Shown: positions 1 to 9,068, counted from the stretch's first letter. The stretch: 64,000 bases of DNA from Burkholderiales bacterium RIFCSPLOWO2_02_FULL_57_36 (GCA_001770855.1 MESE01000096.1:186001-250000), one strand, 5' to 3'. Translations and numbers: made by a program. The notes: generated by a model not told the origin, from the sequence alone.

Positions 1-1909
1 TTTCGCCTACTTTGTCCACCCATTGCACGCCGGGCAGGGTCTGTGCTGTTGCCTGCAACGCGGGCAAATCACCGTATTCGACACCGCGTAGCGCAACGAT
101 GCTCGCGTAACCGCCGTCAACCTTTCCCAGCCAGAGATGACGCCATGCTTCGCCGGCAGGATTCTGCAGAAAGAGTTCCGGCGTCAAGGCTGCGACCGGC
201 GCCGCATGGCGGGTTTGAATCTGCTTCGTCCACGCATCGCCTTCGCCGAGCAGTGTTGCCAGTTGCGGCAGCGCGGCACCCGGCGCCATCAGCGAATGCG
301 CCGTAAGTTCGTGATTGGCGCGCTGGGTCCGTTGCGACGGCACCCAGTCGGACAGTGCCTGGTAGCCGGTCAGCACATTGCTCGCAACCAGGTTTTCGAG
401 GCGATTCTTCAGCGCTTCCTCGTGCTGCAATACCATTTCCTGCGTCTCGCCGCGCACCAGATAAAACTGGGCCAATGTCGGTGCCGCAAGCAGGCGGCTC
501 ACTTCGATTTGCGCGTCAAGCAGGGATTGCGGCGAATTTTGCAACTGCCTGATGTCGTCATTCGATTTCAGGCGCGATATTCCTGCGACGGCAAAAATCA
601 GCACTGCTGCCGCAACGCAGTAGCTGCGAAAATTGCGCCCAAGCCGCGGCCATACTTGCCGGCTGCGGCCATACCAGTCCATCACGGGCGACTTTTTCAT
701 TGGCGTTCGATCCAGTACAGGAAACCAGAAAATCACCGTCAGCCAAGCGAACAGCAAGCCCACCGCCGAAAATACGGCAACCTGCCGAAGCCCGGGAAAA
801 GGCGTCAATGCCAATGTCAGGTACGCCACCACCGTGGTCAGAATGGCGAGGATCATTCCAGGCAAAATTTCCTGCAGCAACTGCGACGGCGAGCGCCGCT
901 GTTCATCGCCCAGACGGCTGCACAGATAGTGGATCCCATAATCGTGTGCGACACCGATCAGACTGGCGCCAAACACCAGCGTCAACAGATGCAGGCGATC
1001 GAACAACAGCCAGCATACCGATAGCGCGCCAAGGCACCCGACACCGACTGACAGCACTACCATGCCAATCGGCTTCACCGAACGGAACGTAAGCCACATC
1101 AGAAGCAGAATGCCGGCCAGCGAGCCCAATCCGATCGTCGACATTTCCTGGCTTGCCTGTTGTCCGGCCGCGGCTGCATGCAGTATGATTCCCGCGGAAA
1201 TCACCTCGGCATCAGGCGCCGCGCGGAGCGCCGCCTCACGCGCCTGCTGCAGCACCGGCATAACCGCCTGTTGCGTAGCCAGCGAGAATGCCTGGCCGCG
1301 CAATTCGATCGGCATCACCACATAGGCTTTATTTCCTGCGTCGACGCGCAACCTGCCGTCGCTCGGGCGTACCGATGTCTGCTGCGCGCGGGTTTGCGCC
1401 CAGCCGGCGAACAGCCCGAAAGGATCGTCTTGCCACGTGCCGACCTTGATTGCACCGAAGGGACTATACAGCTGGCGTTGCGCGGCATCGACCCAGTACG
1501 ACGTGGGTTGATTCTTCAATGCATCGCGCTGCTCGCTGTTCAACAGCACTCCGCGGTACGGCCAAAACTGATCTATCCACCCTTGTTCGGCCCGAGCCGC
1601 CGATTGTTGATCCAGGCGGAACTGGTCGTCTCTTGACGCCAGCACACCGCGGTATGCGTCCGCCGCCGACTGCGCCCGCCTCCAATCCTCCGCGCCGATC
1701 AATACAATAAAACGCTGTTGCGCAGAGTCGGCCATATGCACGATTGCCTGTTGCAGCACCGGGTCGCGCTCTTCCGTCGGCAGCATTGCCAGAATATCGG
1801 TCTCCGGCGCGAACCGCTTGGTCGAAAATAGCCAGGTGACATGGGCAACCGTCAGGCTTACCACAAGAGCCCAGGCAATTGCCAGCCAGATGTGTTTGGA
1901 ATTTTTCAT
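1..1909 (-). CDS. MMPL/RND-family exporter of the aryl-polyene cluster (3' part cut by window edge)
   Basis: The reading frame opens with ATG at 1909 and stays open to position 1, giving about 636 visible residues. It starts MKNSKHIWLAIAW with one N-terminal membrane helix, followed by a roughly 200-residue soluble loop and then a run of hydrophobic helices. The motif GASLIGVAHDYGIHYL (about 930-985) is the hallmark of the predicted-exporter branch of the MMPL/RND superfamily (COG4258). In aryl-polyene and flexirubin clusters such a protein is thought to move the lipid-linked pigment to the outer membrane together with the LolA-like protein encoded just upstream. It is the most distal gene visible in the operon, 66 bp after the LolA-like gene. 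The family call is firm; the cargo is inferred from context. Several long plus-strand frames over it are shadows. Confidence 0.88.
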   Translation of the reverse strand, partial: MKNSKHIWLAIAWALVVSLTVAHVTWLFSTKRFAPETDILAMLPTEERDPVLQQAIVHMADSAQQRFIVLIGAEDWRRAQSAADAYRGVLASRDDQFRLDQQSAARAEQGWIDQFWPYRGVLLNSEQRDALKNQPTSYWVDAAQRQLYSPFGAIKVGTWQDDPFGLFAGWAQTRAQQTSVRPSDGRLRVDAGNKAYVVMPIELRGQAFSLATQQAVMPVLQQAREAALRAAPDAEVISAGIILHAAAAGQQASQEMSTIGLGSLAGILLLMWLTFRSVKPIGMVVLSVGVGCLGALSVCWLLFDRLHLLTLVFGASLIGVAHDYGIHYLCSRLGDEQRRSPSQLLQEILPGMILAILTTVVAYLTLALTPFPGLRQVAVFSAVGLLFAWLTVIFWFPVLDRTPMKKSPVMDWYGRSRQVWPRLGRNFRSYCVAAAVLIFAVAGISRLKSNDDIRQLQNSPQSLLDAQIEVSRLLAAPTLAQFYLVRGETQEMVLQHEEALKNRLENLVASNVLTGYQALSDWVPSQRTQRANHELTAHSLMAPGAALPQLATLLGEGDAWTKQIQTRHAAPVAALTPELFLQNPAGEAWRHLWLGKVDGGYASIVALRGVEYGDLPALQATAQTLPGVQWVDKVGE

Positions 1910-1975
1910 GACGGCAGCAGCGAAACCGCAAAGAACCGAACGAATGCGCAATGCATTGGATATCGTGACAGGGGT

Positions 1976-2581
1976 TTATTCAAACGCTTTCGCCTCTTCC
2001 GCCGTGAAGGCAGCAGTGCCACTGACCATGCCGGAAAAAGCGATGCTGGTGCGATCGCCGCCGGCCTCGCTGATGACGATATTCCGAACGAATGCGGCAC
2101 CCTCGATCTGCACGCCGCCGATGGCCTTGGCCAAGGCAGGTTCGCGCGCCTTCAGCAATACGCCCCAACTATCGCCGCGAACGCTGCCATCGACATCGAA
2201 CATCGTTTCAAGCTGAGTCAGGTCGCCGGCCAGCAAGGAAAACAATACGCTGTTGATCGTGCGCACCATCGGCTCCTGCTGCGCATCGAGCCGCATCGCG
2301 ACGCGCTCGCCCTGCATCTGGACGATTTCATTGCGCGTCAGCCGCAAGGTGCTGGGGAATGGCTGCAGGGTGCGCCACAGCACGCCCTTGCCGGCAACCA
2401 CGCAAAAGCGTCCGCTCGACATCAGCGGTTTTTTAAATCCCTCCAGATGCTTGGTTTGCTCGAAGTTTCCGCAGAAAGCCTTCGGCTTGGCCAACATCGA
2501 CTGGATTTTCGCCACCGGTGCGGCCGCCTGCGACGACAAGCAGGCCAACGCCAGGCAACAGGCGATCAGACAACGCTTCAT
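1976..2581 (-). CDS. LolA-like periplasmic carrier of the pigment cluster
   Basis: This 201-residue protein has a clear Sec signal peptide (MKRCLIACCLALACLSSQAAA). The mature part has the LolA/LolB-like fold signature: a FEQTKHLEGFKKPLMSSGRF stretch resembling the FTQ...SSG segment of LolA, and alternating beta-strand patterns. LolA carries lipoproteins across the periplasm; cluster-encoded paralogues are thought to serve the exporter or to carry the aryl polyene. It sits between the thioesterase (4-bp overlap) and the MMPL exporter, which supports a transport role. The housekeeping lolA is a separate gene at 23727-24401. The family call is good; the substrate is unknown. Confidence 0.8.
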   Translation of the reverse strand: MKRCLIACCLALACLSSQAAAPVAKIQSMLAKPKAFCGNFEQTKHLEGFKKPLMSSGRFCVVAGKGVLWRTLQPFPSTLRLTRNEIVQMQGERVAMRLDAQQEPMVRTINSVLFSLLAGDLTQLETMFDVDGSVRGDSWGVLLKAREPALAKAIGGVQIEGAAFVRNIVISEAGGDRTSIAFSGMVSGTAAFTAEEAKAFE

Positions 2582-3012
2582 GATGGCAGTACTCCCAATT
2601 TTTCAAACAATACAGGCGGCGATACGAAGCACATTTCGCGCGTGCTCATGTCGACCGCAACCTGGGTCGTGCTGGCGCGGGTAAGCCGGTGTCCGGTAAC
2701 CGCATCGGTAATCAGATAATCGATTTTCAACTGGTTTTCCCATTCCATGATCGCCGCATGCAGCTTCAATCGCTGGCCGAAAGCGGCCGGCTTGACATAG
2801 CGCAGATGAAGATCGATCACCGGCCAGGCATAACCCGACTCCTTCATCTGTGTATAGTTGTAGCCGATTGAGTCGAGCAATGCGCAACGCGCGGTTTCCA
2901 GATACTTGACATAATTGCCGTGCCAGACGATTTCCATCGGATCGAGGTCGAAGAACTGCACCTGCAATTCGATTTCGGCGGACCAGCGGCTGGCGCGCTT
3001 ATTCCTGCTCAT
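2578..3012 (-). CDS. 4HBT-family acyl thioesterase of the pigment cluster
   Basis: A 144-residue hot-dog thioesterase. The motif DLDPMEIVWHGNYVKYLE near residues 20-40 matches the 4-hydroxybenzoyl-CoA/YbgC thioesterase signature, in which the Asp after the first strand is catalytic. I chose the ATG at 3012 (MSRNKRASRW) because it overlaps the end of the upstream ammonia-lyase gene by 14 bp, the spacing used throughout this operon; an in-frame start seven codons earlier is less likely. In aryl-polyene clusters such an enzyme probably hydrolyses polyenoyl or stalled acyl chains from the carrier protein. That role is inferred from neighbours. Confidence 0.85.
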   Translation of the reverse strand: MSRNKRASRWSAEIELQVQFFDLDPMEIVWHGNYVKYLETARCALLDSIGYNYTQMKESGYAWPVIDLHLRYVKPAAFGQRLKLHAAIMEWENQLKIDYLITDAVTGHRLTRASTTQVAVDMSTREMCFVSPPVLFEKLGVLPS

Positions 3013-4561
3013 ACAAGTTCCATGCGCGAGCACGGATACGGTCCAGCAGCAATCGCAAGTCCGGTTCCAGCCGGCGATCTTCCTCGATTGCCTTTACGTC
3101 CGCACTCAGCGCATCCATCATCGCTTGCAGCGAAGCTTCGGGCATGGTTGAAGGATTCAGCCGGCAGCGCAGCCAGACACCCTGACGCACCGTGATCAAC
3201 AGCGCTGCGGTAACCTGCTCGGTCAATTCCAGTACCCGCAGGCAATCGCGGGCGGCGATGGTGCCCATGCTGACCTTGTCCTGGTTGTGGCATTCGGTCG
3301 AACGTGAAAATACCGAGGCCGGCATGGTCAGCTTGAGCGCTTCCGCAGTCCATGCGGATGCACTGATCTGCAGCGCCTTGAGTCCGTGATTGATTGCAGC
3401 ACGCGGACCCTGCATTCCGGACAGATTGGCCGGCAAGCCATTGTTGTAACGGCTATCGACCAGCAATGCCATCTGCCGGTCCAGCAGATCGGCCAGATTG
3501 GCAACCGCATTTTTCATGCTGTCCATCGCAAATGCGATATGGCCGCCATAGAAGTGACCGCCATGCAAAACGTGTTCGCCTTCGGCGTCGATGATCGGAT
3601 TATCGTTTGCGCTGTTCAATTCATTTTCTATCGACCCGCGCAGCCACGGCAGTGCGTCGGCCAGCACGCCGATGACATGCGGCGCGCATCGGATCGAATA
3701 GCGGTCCTGCAAACGCTTGCCGTTGCGCGGCGGCTGATCCGCCGGCAAGTCCTGGCGCAGCCAGCCAGCAACGCATTGCTGGCCCGGATGCGGTTTGACG
3801 GAAAACAGCATTGCATTGAAATGATGGGCGTTGCCGTCCAGTGCGAAGGAGGCCATCGCGGTGATGCGGGTGACGACGCGGGTCAGGTATTCGGCGCGCG
3901 CGTATGCCATGCACGCCAGCGCGGTCATTGCAGCGGTGCCGTTCATGATCGCCAAGCCTTCCTTGGGACGCAGGCGCAGCGGCGCGATACCTGCTTCGGC
4001 CAATGCCTGTGCCGCCGGAACGTGCACGCCGTCGCGCCATACTTCCCGTTCGCCGCACAGTACTGCAGCCAGATAGGACAATGGCGTCAGATCGCCGCTG
4101 GCGCCGACCGACCCTTCGGAGGGGATCAGCGGCAGCAGGCCGTGTTCAAGCAGTCGCACGATTTGTTCCAGCAATTCGACGCTGACGCCGGAATATCCCT
4201 TGCACAATGAAGCAAGACGCACCGCGATGATCGCGCGGGTCTGAGCCGGGGTGAAATACTCGCCCAATCCGCAACCGTGATAGGTGTACAGGTGATGCGG
4301 CAACTCGGCTACCAGTTCGGGCGGCACAGTCACCGTGCATGAGTCGCCGTAACCTGTCGTCACGCCATAGATCGTGCCGTCTTCACGCAGCAGGCGATCC
4401 AGGAAATCGGCGCCGCGGGCAATCGCCGCGCGAAATTCCGGTGCGTCCGACAGGAAGGCGCTGGCCGAACCGTTGGCGATATCGACGATATCTTCGATGT
4501 TCAACCGCTCCCGGTCGAATCGGACAGCGCGTAATGTGGTTTTGAGATCAGCGGGATGCAT
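2999..4561 (-). CDS. MIO-type aromatic amino acid ammonia-lyase (HAL/TAL-like)
   Basis: With ATG at 4561 (MHPADLKTT) the protein is 520 residues, normal for the family; a longer in-frame extension upstream runs into the acyltransferase gene and looks non-coding. Ala154-Ser155-Gly156 in GSVGASGDLTPL form the MIO prosthetic group, and Tyr65 in TIYGVTTGYG is the catalytic Tyr of the inner loop. Such lyases deaminate His, Tyr or Phe to arylacrylates. In aryl-polyene clusters the product (for example 4-coumarate) would be the starter that the adjacent ligase loads onto an ACP. At the substrate-selectivity position the motif is TYHGCG (Tyr94-His95), in register with the SH pair of histidine lyases and the HL pair of tyrosine lyases, so sequence alone does not settle the substrate. 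There are no other hut genes nearby. Confidence 0.9.
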   Translation of the reverse strand: MHPADLKTTLRAVRFDRERLNIEDIVDIANGSASAFLSDAPEFRAAIARGADFLDRLLREDGTIYGVTTGYGDSCTVTVPPELVAELPHHLYTYHGCGLGEYFTPAQTRAIIAVRLASLCKGYSGVSVELLEQIVRLLEHGLLPLIPSEGSVGASGDLTPLSYLAAVLCGEREVWRDGVHVPAAQALAEAGIAPLRLRPKEGLAIMNGTAAMTALACMAYARAEYLTRVVTRITAMASFALDGNAHHFNAMLFSVKPHPGQQCVAGWLRQDLPADQPPRNGKRLQDRYSIRCAPHVIGVLADALPWLRGSIENELNSANDNPIIDAEGEHVLHGGHFYGGHIAFAMDSMKNAVANLADLLDRQMALLVDSRYNNGLPANLSGMQGPRAAINHGLKALQISASAWTAEALKLTMPASVFSRSTECHNQDKVSMGTIAARDCLRVLELTEQVTAALLITVRQGVWLRCRLNPSTMPEASLQAMMDALSADVKAIEEDRRLEPDLRLLLDRIRARAWNLYEQE

Positions 4562-5519
4562 CGGATGTGTCCATCGTTGGTAGGTGCCAGAAATCGTAAA
4601 AATTGAACCACTGCAGAGGTGCACGCAGGCAAAAATATTCGAGCCGAGCCGCGTATTCGGCCGCCAGCACGGCCAGTGCCTGGTCGCGATCTTTGCGTGG
4701 CAGGGAAATCGAATCACGCAGAAGTTCGAAATGCACTTCAGACGTGCGTCCGGTGCGAATCGAGAAAATCAGATACACCGGACACCGCAACAGACTGGCG
4801 ATGATATACGGACCGACCGGAAAAGGCGCCGGCGCGCCCAGAAACGGGGCGATGGCGACCCGAGGGTTCGGCGCAACCGGAATGCGATCGCCGGCGATCA
4901 CGACAAATTCGCCTTGCTCAATCTTTTCCGCCAGCAGCACCGCGGTGGCGGGCGATATTTCGGTGACCTGCATCAGGTTCAACTGGCTATCGGGATCAAG
5001 CTGGGCCAGCAACTGGTTGAAAGCCTGTGCGTGCTTGGTGTGCACCAGCACGGTCAGCTTCAGTCCCGGCTGCTGTTTTGACAATACGCGGCATAACTCC
5101 AGATTGCCCAGATGCGCGCAGATCAGCAGACCGCCGCGCCCTTTGACAATACGGTCGGTCAACAGCGTCTGACCGTGCAGAGTCGTGTGACTGACATCGA
5201 ATAGTCCTCCCCACAACAACATCTTGTCGAGAATGCTTTCGGCAAAAGTTGCGAAATGATGCAGCACTGCGCGGACGCCCGGCTTGATGCGGGGCTTCGT
5301 ATCAAACCCTGCCACACGCCTTATGTAATTGGCGGACGCCTTGCGCGCAACGGGCTTGGCCAGCAGGTACCATGCGACCACCGGATAGAGCACGGCGCGA
5401 AACGGCCATCGGCCGAACACGCGGCAGATCCAGAACAGCGCCCGCATCCCGGCAGTGAAGGTGGCTTCGTTGATATGCGCCCAATGGCGTGCACCGGCGG
5501 TTGAAATCCGCGGCTTCAT
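4548..5519 (-). CDS. LpxL/HtrB-like lysophospholipid acyltransferase
   Basis: A 323-residue member of the lipid A biosynthesis acyltransferase family. It has an N-terminal hydrophobic segment and the H-x4-E catalytic motif in ICAHLGNLELCRV, with later GDRIPV and GPYIIA segments typical of LpxL/LpxM-like enzymes. The ATG at 5519 overlaps the stop of the glycosyltransferase gene (ATGA junction). The 3' end overlaps the ammonia-lyase start by 14 bp. In aryl-polyene loci this class of enzyme is believed to help attach the polyene to its lipid or glycerol anchor. A role in ordinary lipid A synthesis is unlikely given the operon. Confidence 0.85.
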   Translation of the reverse strand: MKPRISTAGARHWAHINEATFTAGMRALFWICRVFGRWPFRAVLYPVVAWYLLAKPVARKASANYIRRVAGFDTKPRIKPGVRAVLHHFATFAESILDKMLLWGGLFDVSHTTLHGQTLLTDRIVKGRGGLLICAHLGNLELCRVLSKQQPGLKLTVLVHTKHAQAFNQLLAQLDPDSQLNLMQVTEISPATAVLLAEKIEQGEFVVIAGDRIPVAPNPRVAIAPFLGAPAPFPVGPYIIASLLRCPVYLIFSIRTGRTSEVHFELLRDSISLPRKDRDQALAVLAAEYAARLEYFCLRAPLQWFNFYDFWHLPTMDTSDASR

Positions 5520-6259
5520 TGCGACCGCCATTTGCGCATCAGCAGCCGCGGCAGGCGCAGCAACATTCCGAAAAACAGCGTGGCATGCATGCGCGAAATC
5601 AATACGTTGTCGCGCCATACCCGAAAATGCGAAACGCCATCCGCGGGATATCCTACACGGGTGGGCACATTGACAATCTCAATTCCATCCCAATACAGGC
5701 GCACCAATATGTCGGTATCGAAATTCATCCGTGCACCGATTTTCTGTCGTTGCGCCAAGCCCACCACCGGCGCCAGCGGATAAACCCGGAAGCCGCACAT
5801 CGAATCCTTGATCTTCAGCGATAGCGTATTGATCCATACCCATACGTGCGTCAGATAGCGTCCGTAAAACCGCACCAGCGGCACGCTTTCGTCGTACACG
5901 GGATAGCCGACAATCAACGCTTGCGGCTGCGCCGCGGCATGCTCGAGAAAACGCGGAATATCGGCCACACAATGCTGGCCGTCGGCATCGATCTGCAACG
6001 CATGGCTATAACCGGCGCGCGCGGCACGATGAAATCCGGTCAAAGCCGCACCGCCCTTTCCGCGATTTACCGCATGCCTCTCCAGCACAATCCGGTCAGG
6101 CGCCGCCTCGGCAAGCCGGTCCAGCACGATTGCGCAATCCGGTGAACTGCCGTCGTCTACCAGGATGCAAGGAAGATTCAATGCGAGAACCTCACTGACC
6201 ACGTCGCCGATTGCGTGTTCATGGTTGTAAACCGGAATCAGCACGCACGGTTTAAACAT
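5516..6259 (-). CDS. Family 2 glycosyltransferase
   Basis: A 247-residue GT-A glycosyltransferase. It shows the nucleotide-sugar binding start VLIPVYNHEHAIGDVV, a VDDGSS motif, and the metal-binding DxD in LQIDADGQH. I chose the ATG at 6259 (MFKPCVLIPV), which overlaps the end of the ligase gene by 8 bp. There are no transmembrane helices beyond a hydrophobic central stretch. Homologues occur in aryl-polyene clusters and probably glycosylate the polyene or its lipid anchor; neither donor nor acceptor can be read from sequence. Confidence 0.85.
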   Translation of the reverse strand: MFKPCVLIPVYNHEHAIGDVVSEVLALNLPCILVDDGSSPDCAIVLDRLAEAAPDRIVLERHAVNRGKGGAALTGFHRAARAGYSHALQIDADGQHCVADIPRFLEHAAAQPQALIVGYPVYDESVPLVRFYGRYLTHVWVWINTLSLKIKDSMCGFRVYPLAPVVGLAQRQKIGARMNFDTDILVRLYWDGIEIVNVPTRVGYPADGVSHFRVWRDNVLISRMHATLFFGMLLRLPRLLMRKWRSQ

Positions 6260-8018
6260 CGGGGGTTCCGAACAGAATGCGGCCACTGCCATGCTGGCCG
6301 GCCGGAGAACTCAATTTGAATGTCACACAGGATTTTGATTGCTCGTGGACCAATTCCAGCGTGACCGCCTGCTCCGGATGAATCACTTGTTGAAACTTGA
6401 GCGCATTGATTCCCAGGAAAACCGGCGGCAGATCGAAGCACTTTCGGCCATAGGCAATGGCCCAATCGATTTGCACCACGCCGGGCAAAATAGGCGCGCC
6501 GGGAAAGTGACCGTCAAAATAAAACAGGTTGCGTGGCGCGGTCAGTTCGAACACGGCTCGCTGAGCTTCTTTCTCAAGCAGGCGCTCCCGCGGCATTTTT
6601 GGCGGTGCTGGCGTTTCATCGAGCAACGCTATCAGTTCCGCATGTGTCGTCTTGCCTTGCGCATTGACCGGCAACACATCCGGATATCGCCAGAGGCGCG
6701 GCAATGCGATCCGCTCCACGGAATGGATCAACCAATCGCGCATCGATTGGTTGAATGCGAGTTTTCCTTCGCGATCCAATTGCCCGCGGCCTTCGAATGA
6801 GGGCACGACGAACGCAGCGATTCTTTGACGCTTGCCGTCCAGCACCAGCACCCGGACATCGGTTACCAGCGATGAAGCAAGCAGCCGGTTTTCGATCGCA
6901 TCAAGCGAAATTCTTTTCTCTTCAATCTTCACGATACGGTCGGCACGCCCCTGCAGACTAAAGCGATTGTCGTTCGCGGCCAGCACGCGATCTCCCAATC
7001 GGAACCAGTTTGCATCGGGTAGATGGGCAGAACGTACCTCAAGCACGCCCCCGTCCCCGGTAGTCCGCCAATCGACATTTGCCATCGGCGTCCAGCCGTC
7101 GTCGGACTGCGCATGCCGTTGCCGCCACGCGATGCCGCCGGTTTCCGAGCTGCCGTAGACCTCAATCGGCGTCCGGCCCAGCAAGCGCTCTGCATCCAGT
7201 GCCACATTCAGGGGCAACGGACCGCCAGAAGAAAATATCGCATGCAATCGCTCCGCTGCATTCTTCCACGCCGGAATATCGGGCAGGCGCTTGAGATGGG
7301 CCGGGCTGGATATCAACGCGCAGTCATGTGTAGCCAGTACCGGCACCAGTTCCTCGGGATATGCAAAGCTGCGCGCATGAATCGCACGCCCGGCGGCCAA
7401 TGGCCACAACACTTTGAAGAGCAAACCGTAAATATGTTGATGCGATACCGTGGCGACGATATCGGCCGTACCCAGTTCGTCGCCGAACAGGCGTTCCAGC
7501 GTTGCGACTTCAGCCGATATTTGGCGAAGAAACTTCGGTATTGCCTGCGCAGCACCGGTGCTACCGGATGTGTGCACGACCAGACCGACAAAATCGGGAT
7601 TGAGCAGGTGAAAGCCATCCGCGCCGGTAGCGTTGCTGTTTTCTGCCGGAGCAAGCGGCGCCCATTGCATGTCGAACTCGCCGAGATAGCCATCGACATC
7701 GCGGCGCAAGGTCGCGCATGTGGCGGGTAAGGTATCGGCCGAAAGATAAATGGTTTTTCCTGCCTGCCATGCACCGAACAGCGCACAGGCGAATTCAATA
7801 CTGTCGCTGATATACAGCGCGAACTTCTTGCCCGGCGAGTCTGCCAGCAACGATCGCCAGGCGTGCACGCGTGCAAGGAAGTCATCGCGCAGCACCGGCT
7901 CCTGCTCGCGCCAACCGACTATACGATCAAGCGCTTGCGGTGCCGAAAGCAGGTCCAGGAAATCGACGGAATCAGACACTGTGCCGCCGCTTGAAATACA
8001 GCCGAGTAAGGAATTCAC
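6252..8018 (-). CDS. Acyl/aryl-ACP ligase fused to a FabA/FabZ-like dehydratase
   Basis: A two-domain protein of up to 588 residues. Residues about 25-455 are an ANL adenylate-forming enzyme: phosphate-binding loop VVHTSGSTGAAQAIPK, VYGSSETGG, GRADRIVKIEEKRI and the C-terminal catalytic Lys in NAQGKTTHAEL. Residues about 485-588 form a hot-dog dehydratase with the active-site motif GHFPGAPILPGVVQIDW. The catalytic His is present, and an Asp stands where FabZ has Glu. The ligase half would activate the arylacrylate starter and load it on an ACP; the other half would dehydrate 3-hydroxyacyl-ACP to the enoyl form. The start is uncertain: GTG at 8018 overlaps the upstream gene by 47 bp, while a GTG at 7979 gives an 8-bp overlap and loses only 13 residues. 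Confidence 0.85.
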   Translation of the reverse strand: MNSLLGCISSGGTVSDSVDFLDLLSAPQALDRIVGWREQEPVLRDDFLARVHAWRSLLADSPGKKFALYISDSIEFACALFGAWQAGKTIYLSADTLPATCATLRRDVDGYLGEFDMQWAPLAPAENSNATGADGFHLLNPDFVGLVVHTSGSTGAAQAIPKFLRQISAEVATLERLFGDELGTADIVATVSHQHIYGLLFKVLWPLAAGRAIHARSFAYPEELVPVLATHDCALISSPAHLKRLPDIPAWKNAAERLHAIFSSGGPLPLNVALDAERLLGRTPIEVYGSSETGGIAWRQRHAQSDDGWTPMANVDWRTTGDGGVLEVRSAHLPDANWFRLGDRVLAANDNRFSLQGRADRIVKIEEKRISLDAIENRLLASSLVTDVRVLVLDGKRQRIAAFVVPSFEGRGQLDREGKLAFNQSMRDWLIHSVERIALPRLWRYPDVLPVNAQGKTTHAELIALLDETPAPPKMPRERLLEKEAQRAVFELTAPRNLFYFDGHFPGAPILPGVVQIDWAIAYGRKCFDLPPVFLGINALKFQQVIHPEQAVTLELVHEQSKSCVTFKLSSPAGQHGSGRILFGTPDV

Positions 8019-8568
8019 CGCCGAACAGCAATCCCATCAGCAGGTAGGAAACAACGCCGTTGTATATCGACCAGACGGCAGGCGATGCCCACAGCGCGGT
8101 GGACAGCGCAATTGCACCGTTGATTGCAAAAAAACCGCACCAGACCTGGGTCACCCGCCGCGTATAGCCAATCGCCGCCGGCGGCAGATCCGGCTCCCGC
8201 ATGCGGGCAAACCGCTCCACCATCGAAGGCGGCTTGACCAGCGTATAGCCGAACACCGCCAGCATCACCGCGCTCACCAATACCGGGTATAGCTTCAACG
8301 GCAGCATTGCATTGGCCCATACGGCGATCGCCGCCAACAGCAATGCGCCGCCCATCCACCAGCGCGCCATCTTGCTGACTTTCAGCGCCGGAAGCCGAGT
8401 CAATGCGGCAAGCAACAGGATTCCTGCGAGCAGACGCGGCTCGACCTGACCATGCCCAAGCCAGATCGCCAGCGGGTATAGCAGTGTGATGAAGACCGTC
8501 AATACAGTCAGCGCAGCGCGATTTATCTTACTGCTCCGCTTGCAGCGCAACCAGCGCATCGACCACAT
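7972..8568 (-). CDS. COG4648-like integral membrane protein of the pigment cluster
   Basis: A protein of about 195-198 residues with five or six hydrophobic helices and few loops (for example LTVLTVFITLLYPLAIWLG). It resembles the conserved membrane protein found between the ACP and ligase genes in aryl-polyene clusters. It has no catalytic motif I recognise. The 5' end overlaps the ACP gene by about 40 bp; ATG codons at 8568 and 8559 are both possible. Function unknown; a scaffold or transport role is only a guess. Confidence 0.75.
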   Translation of the reverse strand: MWSMRWLRCKRSSKINRAALTVLTVFITLLYPLAIWLGHGQVEPRLLAGILLLAALTRLPALKVSKMARWWMGGALLLAAIAVWANAMLPLKLYPVLVSAVMLAVFGYTLVKPPSMVERFARMREPDLPPAAIGYTRRVTQVWCGFFAINGAIALSTALWASPAVWSIYNGVVSYLLMGLLFGGEFLTRLYFKRRHSV

Positions 8569-8794
8569 CCTGAACGGTGCGAACGGTTTTGAAGACCTCG
8601 GGCTGCAAACGTTTGCCGGTGAGCTGCTTCAGTTTCACCGCAAGATCGACCGCGTCGATGCTGTCGATATCGAGATCCGTATATAAATTGGCCTGCGGCG
8701 TGATTTTCGCTTTATCCAGCTCGAACATCTCGTGCAGCGTGTCGACGATCCACGCATGGATTTCGTCATGGGTCATGACGCTTGCTGTTGTCAT
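8528..8794 (-). CDS. Acyl carrier protein 1
   Basis: An 88-residue ACP with the phosphopantetheine site DLDIDSIDAV (Ser45). The DSID form rather than the fatty-acid DSLD is typical of dedicated aryl-polyene carriers. It lies 13 bp downstream of a second ACP gene; paired ACPs are standard in these clusters, one probably handling the starter and the other the growing chain. The upstream gap contains a GGAGG-type ribosome binding site. Confidence 0.93.
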   Translation of the reverse strand: MTTASVMTHDEIHAWIVDTLHEMFELDKAKITPQANLYTDLDIDSIDAVDLAVKLKQLTGKRLQPEVFKTVRTVQDVVDALVALQAEQ

Positions 8795-8807
8795 ATCAAT
8801 TTCCTCC

Positions 8808-9068
8808 CTATTTCTTTCTTTGGCTGGCGATCATCGCCGCCAGTGCGCGTACAGAGGCAAAATGACGACGCGTCTCTTCCGAGTCGGCCGACAATGAAAT
8901 ACCGTAACGCTTCTGCAGCGCAACACCCAATTCGAGCGCATCGATCGAGTCCAGCCCCAGTCCATCGACGAACAGCGCTGCGTCCGTATCGATATCGGCC
9001 GGGGTCATATCTTCAAGCTGAAGGACATCGATAATGACTTGTTTAACTTCTTCTTCAAGCAACTGCAT
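8808..9068 (-). CDS. Acyl carrier protein 2
   Basis: An 86-residue ACP with the phosphopantetheine site GLGLDSIDALEL (Ser41). It differs enough from its neighbour at 8528-8794 to suggest a distinct role rather than recent duplication. Its start overlaps the 3' end of the PlsC-like gene by 14 bp, so the two are translationally coupled. Confidence 0.93.
   Translation of the reverse strand: MQLLEEEVKQVIIDVLQLEDMTPADIDTDAALFVDGLGLDSIDALELGVALQKRYGISLSADSEETRRHFASVRALAAMIASQRKK

Noticed and set aside
137-1024. A 295-residue plus-strand open frame at the left edge
   Set aside because: It lies antisense to the MMPL exporter frame, which carries clear family motifs; the composition (rich in Arg, His, Gln) is typical of a shadow.
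3386-4210. A 274-residue plus-strand frame over the ammonia-lyase gene
   Set aside because: Antisense shadow of a gene with intact MIO motif; no start signals.
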